Shown one piece after another: positions 1 to 11,300 of a DNA stretch of 64,000 bases; position 1 is the stretch's first letter, and each line of letters begins with the position of its first letter. Made by a program: the position numbers and the translations under genes. The stretch covers positions 12,779,876-12,843,875 of the forward strand of contig NC_049986.1 of NCBI RefSeq assembly GCF_000003815.2. The letters are read 5' to 3'. A model generated the notes under the pieces. The model had not been told where the DNA came from. It saw only the letters and a program-made list of their open reading frames with translations, and ran no database searches. The stretch comes from Branchiostoma floridae. Lineage: Eukaryota; Chordata; Leptocardii; Amphioxiformes; Branchiostomatidae.

Positions 1-1322
1 CGCATTCCAGGGGGGTCCGGGGGTAATCTTAAAATCAAGACCCTCTTAAATGCCGTTTCCTGCATTTTCGGCAAATTTTGCCGACTAAGCTAGGTTGATT
101 TTGACATTTTCATCAAATTACACAATGATTATAGCTTTCGATTCTACCCCCAGAGCCCCCGACATATTTTACCATTTCGAGCTCAGAAGGCACAGGACGT
201 TGCAATATAAGTCCGGGAAAATTAAAATCTGGACCGTCTGAAACGCCATTTACTGCATTTTAAAGGACACATTTTGCTGTAAGACGAAGCTAAATTAAAT
301 GACATTTTATTAGAGAGAAAAGTTTTTTGTGCCTACCCACGCCCCACATATTTTCACCATGTCATCTTGAGCGCCAAAGGCACCAGCCATCGCAAGGAAG
401 GTCCGGAGAAACCTCATTTTGTGCATTCTAGGAGTACTTTTTGCCCGAAACTAAGGTCTCATTGATGTATTACTCCGCTAGTGGGGACCCTAAAAGAGAT
501 CCGAGCCAAAAATGAACGGCTGCACGGACGCATGTTTTTAGCGGTGAGAAATTCCCTTTTAGCCAGCGGAACTGATCTCAAAAGTTAGATTGGTGAAAGC
601 TTATTTGTAACTGAAGAAATTAGCAGGTAAAGTTTTGCAGCCGCGCGCTAGGTCGGAGGTACACAGTCGTGGGTTCTGAGTGGTGCGGTTGTACAATAGC
701 AGCGAAAAAGTGCCTTTTGTGGGGATTGACTAATCGTAGTTTGTAATTGCTATAAAAAAAGTTCCTATGTATAGTTTACATTGGCAATTTTTTCCCACGA
801 TATAGGGTAAATGTGCTTGACATAGAATGAAAAATCTGCTGAAATTTCACGTAGCTTCATTATGAACGCGCCCATTTAAACCACGAATTAATACATAGAA
901 GTCTATGGGAAGAAGAAACTCATCAATGAGACCCTAAGCTAAGTGTACACTGAAATCTGTATGAGTGATAAAGTTTTTGAGGGCGACGCTTCCGCAACAT
1001 ATTTTACCCTGTCCAGAGCCGAAGGCCGGGAGGCTCGGAAAAAATTCTGAAATCTGGACCCTTTGAAACGCCATTTCCTCCATTTTCCGGGGTTCTATCT
1101 GGCATTTGACTTCGTGTATAGCGGGTTACGAAGAATTTCTTGGTAACGCTTAACGGTGAGTTCGGGATAACAAATAACGGTTAACGTTGAATTAAAACGA
1201 CCAATAACGCTTCACGAAGAATATACCGATAACGGTTAACGTTGAATTAGAGAGGGTCGGTAACGATTAACGGTGAATTAAAATGGCTCGTAACGCTTAA
1301 CGGAAAAAGGCATGCAGACCCT
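1..1322. repeat. Degenerate tandem repeat block and a 30-bp-period repeat element
   Basis: From 1 to about 1100 a phrase of the type 'aaatctggaccctttgaaac gccatttcctgcatttt' recurs at about 27, 222 and 1035 with eroded copies between, spaced by roughly 200 bp or multiples. From about 1140 to 1322 a unit near taacgcttaacggtgaatt repeats six times at about 30 bp and ends in gcatgcagaccc, like the element at 25755-25951. No coding sequence seen. Confidence 0.6.
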
Positions 1323-1543
1323 CAAGTAAGCTGAAGGCTAGTGTGCAAGTGGTATTGGTACTGGTAGGCAGTTGACCCAATGATGAATTCATTTTATTTT
1401 TTACAGAACCTTACTTAATAGGAACAATGCATCTTGAGTTGTTTATTTCTGTGATGCATTTTACCACATATTTACAAGTTGTTTACAAGGCTATGTATGA
1501 CAACACACAGCTGTATACAATACCCTGAACAAGTAGAGATCAG

Positions 1544-1756
1544 TTATTCTCCAAGCAGAGGTTGAGCCACAGAGATAGTAGTGGTGAGAAGTGTGTCATC
1601 AAAAATCCAGATCCAAGACCCACCCTCTGCTTGGAGAATAGAGTTCAGTTATTCTCCAAGTGTTGGTTTGGTCGCAGAGATAGTAGTGGTGAGAAGTGTG
1701 TCATCAAAAATCCAGAACACTTCTATTTGCACAACCCAGCCTCTGCTTGGAGAATA
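1544..1756. mobile_element. Two tandem copies of a small MITE with 8-bp target duplications
   Basis: Unit 1 (1544-1640) and unit 2 (1649-1756) each begin ttattctccaag and end cttggagaata. They share an identical core (agatagtagtggtgagaagt). The 8-mers gagatcag (1536-1543), gagttcag (1641-1648) and gagttcag (1757-1764) frame them. The ends resemble the element at 59759-59924. Confidence 0.7.
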
Positions 1757-2221
1757 GAGTTCAGTGCCCCGAGGCATGTGAACTATGCAGGATTGTCCCC
1801 TGGATGCAGATGAGTACTGATGTGATGACCCTGGGTCCCTCCATGGGAGGCAGGGCCTGTCTTCACCTTGGCTGGCCTCCAACAGTCTTGGGTTTTCCTG
1901 TGGCATGTCCTACATAGGATAGAGCTGACTTGCTGTGAACATGATATGTTGTAGGACAACAAACACCTGCTGAGCCCTAGCCTGGATTCTATCGTATTAT
2001 ACTATAGTTAGTTTATGTCCCATCCAGGGCTGTCTCCAGGACCTGTACCTCTGTCCTGGGATGTAAATTTGCTGGTGGGGATGGAAAAACCTGAACTTCA
2101 GTACAGAAAATTGATGAAAATTGATGTGCTTTCATCAGCTTAAAATGACAGATTTTACCTGGAAAATTAACAAAATTGGCCCCCAACATATTGATCGTAA
2201 ATCTTAATCTCTATTCTCCAG
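1757..2221. other. Non-coding sequence before the first SAM exon
   Basis: No repeat or conserved exon recognised. It ends in the polypyrimidine tract and acceptor of exon 2222-2339, so it is intron of a transcript that starts further left. Confidence 0.5.
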
Positions 2222-2339
2222 GTGGATCATGCTAACCACAGACTCCAGCATGACTTCTTCACCCAGCATCCCAACATGGCTGGACTCTCTGGGCCTCAAG
2301 CAGTACTCTGATCTCTTCAGCAACTACAAAGGGGTGGAG
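2222..2339 (+). CDS. BCAR3: BCAR3-like coding exon 1: first half of SAM domain
   Basis: Acceptor ctattctccag ends at 2221, seven untranslated bases follow, then ATG at 2229. Donor gtaagt starts at 2340. It encodes 37 residues ending phase 0, with the SAM hallmarks IPTWLDSLGLKQYSDLF (Trp, then Leu-Gly-Leu, Gln-Tyr and Phe at SAM spacing). The acceptor before the ATG means that a non-coding first exon must lie upstream, possibly outside the window. Confidence 0.85.
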
Positions 2340-5300
2340 GTAAGTTACACTGCCTTCTTGTCTTTTATAATCTACATAATTAAGGGTAAAGAAGGGAAAG
2401 ACCTAGTAGGTACTGCTGCACTTTTCCCACAACCTTGCTCCAATTGTGTTAGCGCTCTGGTGAAACCTTATACTCAAAAACATCTTTAAATTGTCCTTCA
2501 GTTACAAAACCATATGCCCATCTCCTTCCCCTCTGACCTGAAGTTGCTCTGTGGAAAGACTTGAAGAAAGGAAAAGATATCCAGAGAAAGCAGCAACACT
2601 TACACTTTAAACTATCAAACTAAAAGTCAATCATGGTGTTCATGATAAAAGGTAGCTGTGTGGCAGAGAAGATTTAGGACCAACTTATATTTGGAGTCTG
2701 TAACCGTTAACTTTTGGAGCAAGAGCAGAGAGAAAGTAAGAAAGACTAATTCAATAATAAACATGACCTATTTTCATGATACTTTATCACATCCCCAAAT
2801 GAGCCTTGATTGTTCCCATGGCCTTGTTAGCTCAAGGAGCACCCAACCAACAAATCTGATTAAGTACTTAAACTGCTATCAAACTTCACTCACACATCTA
2901 TCACTTACAAAACTTGTGTTGCATAAACTGCGCCATTCCCACCCCTTCAGCGAAAGAACCGAAGAGATTTGTTGAAGATTGAAAGCGTACAGGTTGCTCT
3001 GGTACTACCCAAAACTTCCTGTACCGTGCAGTTCCAACATGGGTGGGCTGAGGTTCACAGCCATTTCCGCAGTTTTGCATGTTTCTTGTCAAACAAGAAA
3101 AGTTGAATGATGGACAAAGCAGAATTCAAGAGTTTTTATCCAGACTGTATTTCTTCACCTAATCTGTGTGTAAGAAAGGGTTGCAGGTTTTAGGATAGGA
3201 CATCAAAGTCAGTGGTTGCTGAAAAGAGCTTGCCAAGCCTTCAAACGATAGTACGATGTACAGTATCTTGATACTGTACATTGAGCATTTATAAACAATG
3301 CACATACAAAGTACTTGTCATCATTATGAACATTATGTACAGTAAAGCTTAGACTAAGATAGACTGGGACAAATTGCCTTTTGCCATCTTTGTATAGCCT
3401 GGATGCCAGACTGTTTCCAGGGTCTATGCAAAGGCTAAATTTTATTGTGGCCTTGTTGGCCCTGGACCTAGGGCCTGTGAAGGCCCTGGAAACAGTCTGG
3501 CATCCAGGCTAGCCTGCATACATAGGGATGGTATCAGGCAATCATTTTCTTTAGGCACAGATCTTCACACATGGTAGCAGACCATATCTGACTAAAAGTC
3601 TGGAAGACTTCTTGTTGTTATTCCAATTAAAAGGGAATTCTAGCCTTCCTTCCTTCCTCCATATGGGGCCAACAATGCAAAACCACTGGAGTGTTCAATG
3701 TTGACAATACTGAAAAGACAACAGTGGGCCAAATGCAATCAATCAACCCAGTTTGATTGACAGCAAGACTATTATGGTTTGCATAGTGGGGTCTGTAGGG
3801 GGTGGAGCAGAAGAATATCAGAGGCTGCCCAAGCAATATTTGAAGAAATTTCAATTATGCTTTTTGGTCAAGTTGCCCTAGATTGATAGTAAAGCCCAGT
3901 AGCGAAGGGACCCAGAACTGTAAGGTCCCACACTATAACTGTATAAGGGCAGGGTGCAGGAAAGGGGGCAAATATTTCCAGACCTGGTACCTGTTCCCAT
4001 GGTCTTGTAAGGCATGTTGGGAGGATGAAGTCAGCTTTAATAGACAGGCTAAGAAGACTAGAGGTTTAGGTAAGTGTGTTGGCTAGATTGCAAAGTATTA
4101 CATTTCTTTTTTGAAGAGACCAAGATTTTAAGTTCAAATGGTGTCACGCTGGTTTGATGACATTGAATATGAGGCTTCCAGTGCATGTGCAGCATCAGCC
4201 TATTGCTAATTATTCATGGCAGTCCAGTCAGTTTTATTAGAAACTAGTCCTAGATGCCAGCCTTTGGGGCATTCTTTTCTAGCACTAGACATATAAATGT
4301 GCCACTGCCAGTCCAACTTGCAATGCTTGAGTTCTTTTTGTATTTTATCATCCTCGAAAATGTCTCTCTGTGTGCATGATTCTCCCAGTTGTCACCAGGC
4401 CTATTCAGCCAGATGAAAACAAAAATTCTTGCACATTGTGAGGTTGAAACAAAATTCCATGCTCAATGTTACGGGGGTGATGACCCATAGAATCGTGTCA
4501 GAAGTCTTTTGTGGCTCATGAAGTTCAAAGAGTTTCCCAAGAGGAACAACAGATAAATCAGGGTAATAGAGGTGGCAGGACGTCAAAGGGATTGTTTTGG
4601 GTTGCTGGAGGAGGTCATGGTTAGATGTGACATGGAGATAAGTGGGAGATTTTTATGGGCTGCGGTCAGAGGAGACAAAGAAGATGTCACAGATTTATTG
4701 GTGAGCTGTGGTCAACAACTGTGACAGTGAACTTGGGCGGTCACCCTTGATATGAGGATAGGAGGTTTGAGAATTCGAGAAGAAGAAATTACACGGTATA
4801 TGGCAGATGGCATTTAGTACTGAGGTCATGTAGAAGATGACATAAAAATCTGCTTTTTAAAGTAAAGATATCATTGTGATATTGAAGCATGCTAATCAAA
4901 AAAGTTTGGGGCACAGAAACTTCAACTTCAAAACCCTCTTTTGCTATTTTCTGATTTTCTGTGCATATTTTTCTAGATCCATAATGATTATGACACATCC
5001 TTTCACTTTGCAACTAGCGCTTTTACAAAGGCTTCATTGCAACGTTTCTATTTGTGCCAGGTCAGCACCAGGTTGTTTATTGTTGCACTACTGACACCAA
5101 AACTTGTCAAAATATTTTTCATAGATTGGTGAAACAGTAAATACATAGAAATGACAAAATAAGCCAGCAGAAATATGTCTATGAGCAAAACAAAATGGGG
5201 TCAAAAATGACCCCATACGGTCAGATTCGTCGTAAAAATGTAACGGTCGGATGAGGGTTAAGTAAAAGTTTCTTTTCAAGAAGTAGGCCAAGAAGTGCAC

Positions 5301-8300
5301 GTAAATGGTATCCATAAAATAAAGGTTGTGGTCCTAGGATGAACAGCCACATTACAAGTCTGAGGGATCAGCAAAACACTTTAACGACTCTCTAAAATGT
5401 GTTTCCTGGGCCAGAAGGTGGTAGTTAGCAGGTTGGGTATTTTTACCTGGGTCAGAGGTGGTTCAAGGCAGTTAGGCAGGTCTGTCACACATGGGAGATA
5501 TAGGGCACGGCCATCTGGAGCTGTGGTGAGAATAGTAAGTTCAAGGTGAAAAGAAGATTTAATGGTGGAAAAGTAGTTTTTTAGATGGAGACAAGTTAAT
5601 CAAGGGTGTGACTTTGGTATTTGTACACATTTAGATAGAGCAGACCTGAAAAAATCTCATGAAAACTCTTGCTAAAAAACAATTTGAAGTGACATTTAGA
5701 TTTGCATAAAATGTTAAAGTTAAAAAATGATGTCAAACAAATGGTATGTCAAAGGAGTTGCTTTCCATCTAAATTTGGTATGAGAAAAGTTTGAAGATAT
5801 TACACAACTGCTTGACATTGGTGAGCTGAAAGCCAAGACGATGGTAGAGAATTATCAGAGTGGCGACACTTTTGTCATCTCCCACACAGCTGCTAGATCT
5901 ACCACAGCTAGGCTTACAAAACACACTTTGAAAAGTCAAAGTCTCCAGATCATAAACTTAGTAGTCACTTCACTCTTTCAGTTGCACTGGTCTGGTAAGG
6001 ATCAAATGATTTTAGGAATAAAGGGTTAAAACTGATTAAATGTTGTTATCATAGCTCTCTGTAACTTTGATTGTCATTTCTTCGGCATAGTATTGTTCTC
6101 TCCAAGGAGGTCTCTCCAGTTCTGAAGGCTGTGCTTCTCCCATTAGTAAGACTAAGGAATCCACGTTTTGGTATTTTTTCAAAGATACGTTGTTTTTCTT
6201 CCTGTAAATAGCTCCACACAATTCCTTTAGCAATGTCCCCACAGACATCAATAATCCACCCATAAAACCCTGGCATACTTGTGCCTTGCCCCTTCACCCT
6301 GATCCTATCCACATGGAAAACTTGCTGCTTTTCACAAGGCAGAAGGAAAACCAACACTGTACAGTCCTCAAACAAGGCTGTGTGAGGTGAGAACTGGCAA
6401 ATAGGTGGGAATGGTGGGGTGACATTTTGTAAAGGCACCCTGCATAGGTTTATTGACTCCTCAGAAAACCATATTGTACACTTGACTGACTTCAAGATTG
6501 TTTTCAAAAAGAAAAACACACTTTCTTCATTCTTTTGTGCTAAACTAGTATCATTTCAGAACAAGAAAGATATGTTATTTTTGAGCCAGCTGGAATAACT
6601 GTATTTTCAGGCAGTATGATTGACCAAGGACATTACCAGTATATACTGCTTCGGCAAAGTAATAACTAAGTAATTTGCCCAATTAGTTTCTCAGTGTATC
6701 AAACTGAAACCTGCTGTACAGAACAGGGACTGTTGTAGAAATTAAGGAAGTAGCCCACAACTTTTTGTTGTCCACGTCAGCTTGTTACTGAGCCTTCCTT
6801 TGTAGCTTGTGTACAGAGTTAATTTGTTTACAGATTTGCAGTAGGTAGAAACATGTCAAGTATGTCGGGCATTTTAAGCTTTTGATGAAAGTTTTCCAGA
6901 TGGGCATAGAATTTCTTCTGATTTAAACTTGCATTTGACATCTTACAGTATTTAATTCCTTGACAAATTTGAAAGGAAGAATAGCAATTTCAGGACAAGA
7001 GAGGCAAACATACTACATACATGTACTATTACCATAGTTCACATGACTTTGAGCTCAGTTTGCAGTTAGCAGCTGGACAGAAAATTTGCGGAGTCTCTTA
7101 TTTTCAGTAGCGTTTGCCTATTGAATACTTATTGACAGCAAAGTGCTAACAACATGTGGCTTCCACATTCTCCGCATGACACATCCTGATTATACATGGA
7201 TCTGCCCACTTAGGCCATTTACCTAGTAGCTGTAAACAAGCCTGATTGCTGTAAACAAGCGAAAGTGTAAACAAGTGAAAGTGTAAACAACCAACAAGGA
7301 TCTTTGATGACAACAGGCCCGAAGCAGTTCTTGGAAAGTCTAATCCAAATTTCTTAGAACATACCGGTAATAGAATACAGAAAATGTCAATCCAAGACAG
7401 GGCATAGACAATTTTTTCTTACAAATTGAACTTGAACTTCTACCATCTTCATAGCTACATGTAATATAGACAATACCAGTTGCAAACCTGGAATTGCTTT
7501 TTCCTTCAATGGGGGGTTATCCAAACTGGCTTAAATATTCATAGGAGATTGATCAATCATGTTTTTTTTTTACCTAACAGAAAATAAAGACATGTGTTGA
7601 CTAACTTTAGCATGAATGAAGTCAACTCCTTTGGGTGCTTCTGTTTTTCTTCACTCTCAAAAGAGGTGGCCTCCTTCATTCAGCCTTCCCAGTGATAAAG
7701 CATGTTATGTAAACAGCAGACATCTGCAAATAGATTTTCCTTTTTGTTCCAGGGTCTGGGTAAAAGCCTTGTGTCATGGTTTTGTCATAAAGCTGAGTGC
7801 TTTCTCAGGTTCAAACGGCCACTTAGCCAGATGGTACCAGATGTGTTGGGTGGGGGGAGGTGCTGTCATACTGCGTTATGAAACTTTGATTGCACCTTGT
7901 GTGACCTTTTGTTGTTGAAGTATGCTACAGTAGGTAAAAGCTGTACTTTAATAACAGAAGTACGATGAACAATTGAGGACAATTACTAGGTTTTATTTTC
8001 TGTTATGATCTGAACATTGTAAAACAAATATTAGCCTTTCATTTGCCCCTACCTTTCTGTCCATGTGTCTGACACCTCCTTCATTGCACCTCATTTGCAG
8101 TGCTCCATATGACACTTCATTGAATGGTCACTTAATGGCTGTTTGCTATTCACATGCTGATCAGAAATTTGTAGGTTAGAAAATTGAGATAGCTACAGCA
8201 CAGCTTGACAAGTCCCTTCGGACAAGTTCAGAATTTTGCCTCCATTCGTTCTACTGAAGACTAGAAGTAGAATATTTCATTTTGCTAGACAGTCATTTTT

Positions 8301-11300
8301 TGCGTGAGCTGCAACAGATACCGGTAGGAATGATTCAAGGCAAAACTACCACCCTGACTCATTGTTTTCTTATTCATTCCTACCAAACTCCCATTTCCTC
8401 ATTTCCAAATATGATTGTGCAAGTTCAAAATTTTGCCTATGTTCATTCTGAAAACTAGAATGTTTCATTTTGCTAGGCAGTCATTTTTTGCATGAGCTGC
8501 AACAGATAGAAATGATTCAAGGCTATGGTAAATCCATTTTGATAGTTAGAAATGATTCAAGGCTATGGTAGATCCATTTTGATTGTTGAGGCTGTTTGAG
8601 GTTTCACCTTCCTTAACCCTCAAACCACCGTATGGGGTCAAAACTGACCCCAGGCGTATATCAATGTGTCCCATTATGTCATTTCTGGTCGAAAACAAAT
8701 GTCCTTCCAGGAGTTTGTTTGTACACATGTCCTATAACTTCTTATACGTTTTTACCGAGATTGGCTAATTGTTGATTAAGTTATCCTCGAAAGTTTATGC
8801 ATGGTCCAGTGGGGTCAAAATTGACCCCAGCATTTTTTTAAACAAACTTTTGTTACCCACACCTAAACTACTTATCGTAGGAGCACGAAATTTTCAGAGA
8901 ATGATGTACATGTAAGCCAAAATTATTGTACTAACTTTTGTGCCATTATCATTTTATATGACGACATTATGACGTCATCTAGGTAATGTCGGCCGCCATC
9001 TTGGATTTTGACTGATGACGTCATAAAATTAGCATTAATTATCAATATTGAGCCATGAAATTTACGTTGAATTTTATAAGATGTGATAAACAACTGTTAT
9101 TTGCCAAGAAAACCTTAAAGCCTAAATGTTTAATACAAAATTAGAAAATTTCGTAATAAATATGCATGTCAGAATTACGTTGCCATGGCAACATGAAAAA
9201 TGATGAACATACTTTGTTCACTGAAAATGTTTGCTATCAACATTTTCTAAAAAGTTACAAAGTTTGGTGGCCCTAGCATAAGCCATTCAGGCGCAATACG
9301 TCATTGAAGTTGGTACAGGCATCAAAAACCTCCTTCCTGGTCTGAATAGCGTTGGTGTAAAATGTGGTCCTCATGATCTTTTGCATAAATTATGACAATA
9401 AACTAGAAGTATTCTCACCTAATCATGTCAGACTATCCCACATAGATTAATGAAACTATACATATATACAAATCACAAAAAGAGTCACACAAAAAACTGT
9501 ATTTGTACAAAACGTTTTGGGGTCAGTTTTGACCCCATACGGTAATCTACGTCACAAAAAAAGCTACGGTGGTTTGAGGGTTAACACTCACCTTTCCCAC
9601 CCACCTGTGCCTGTTTGCCCACTGAAAGCCCTGAGTGCTGAGGAGACACACAGGAGCAGTGGAGCATCAGATGTTCTCCATCCACAGGTTATGGGGGATT
9701 AGGCTCAGACAGAGCAGGATTATGTAGGGATTACACGCTGGGACATGGACATGAAACTTGATCCATGTTGGATTTTACATATACCAATGCCGGGCAAATG
9801 GAAATACATTAATCCCTACAGTTTTGCCATTAGGCGTCACACTGATGTACACAGAACTGTTTTATGGCATGCAATCCACAGTAGATCCATGTTTTCTAAC
9901 ATGGCTGTAATAAATCCTTGATTTAATGATATTCCATTATTTCATAATCCCCCAAGCAGATGAACATGCAATGTTGTATTTTCTAGTAATGATGCTTATC
10001 AAGTGTGTTTTACTTGTTATCTGGAAAGACAATTGAACAATGTAATGGGTGTTTGGCAGGAATCAGAAAACAATGTAAAGAACAGCTGATAAAGCCTTTA
10101 CAAAGTGGATGTATCAAATACTGTGATGTGAATTGAAGTTGGTATTAGCTTGCCAGATCCAAGCTTTACTCTGTTCAAAACTCTCACTGCAAATATTACA
10201 AATGCCAAGTTGCAATGGTTAAATGGAACTCATGTGACAAAGTTTGCTATCAGACTTATGTTTGAAACTGTTTCAGCAGTGTACTTCCTCTCTTCTTGGT
10301 AACATTTGATCTGAGAGGTAAGAGTCAATGGTTGGGGACTCATACATTAAACTGTCGGTGATTATACCTCATTTCTTTGTTGTTTTCTTGTCCTCTGTAG
10401 TCCCTGCTGGTGCTGTCTGAAGCTGACATAAAGAACCTGGGCGTGAACAACGGTGGCCACCGGGCCAGCATCGTGTCCAGCCTCTTTCTCATCAAGCACC
10501 AGAACAGGAGACGCTCCAGAGGTAAAGGCAATTAACATTAAGACATGAGTTTTCTTTTACACAACCAATTTTTCTCACCTGCTGACGTTTCGAAGTCTGT
10601 CAGACATCTTCCTCAGAGCTTCTAACTGGAGTTCTGCTTCTCGCCGCTATATGTAGCTGATGTAGGTGGCAATTGACATTAGAAGATTTGCCAAACAATA
10701 GTTACTTTTAAGCTTAAAAGCAACTTGATATGAGTTTGGAAATAGTCTGACGTTTGATACAGCATTCCCAGTCTTTCGTGAGTGACACTGAATAAGATAT
10801 GTTGAAGAGCAGGTTTATTACCAATAACTGCAAATCGATGTATAAATGAGTTGAAGGTCGACTTCTCAAGCAACTTCTGTTGTTTACAAATAAACACACA
10901 TACACCTTACATGCACCCAAAAGCATGACCAGGGTAAAAAAAAGAAAAACAAATTCCTAGCTATAGCAATCCCAGGGGACTGAAAGAAGTGGACAGACAG
11001 TGGGAAACTTTAAAAGTGTGGGAAATATTCCAAGGAAATCCCCATGGAATGCAGAAGAGGAGACAGCCAGAACTGTGGTGACAGTAAGATCTAAGGGTTG
11101 TCATAGTTCGTCTTAAGTCGTCATCACCTATCCTGGAGGGACCCCCTCTCAGAGGAAGTGTCCTATCTTGCATTTCCTTGACTCATTTAATTCTTGGGAG
11201 GTTCACAGGAAACTGTGACGGAAAATAGTTTTGAAAGATTAATTCATATCGGCCAATAAACCTTATAGGCTCGTTCTCATTTAAATGTCGAAATGCTGTC

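Larger units (their letters stand above)
2340..10400 (+). other. BCAR3: Intron between the two SAM exons
   Basis: About 8 kb. It holds the MITE at 3396, the piggyBac-type remnants at 5196 and 8617, the local duplications at 8190-8585 and a short gtaaacaag repeat at 7234-7290. No further coding exon was recognised on either strand. Confidence 0.6.

Noticed and set aside
6049..6519. 156-codon minus-strand ORF
   Set aside because: Low complexity at the start, no recognised motif; most likely chance or a worn transposon fragment.
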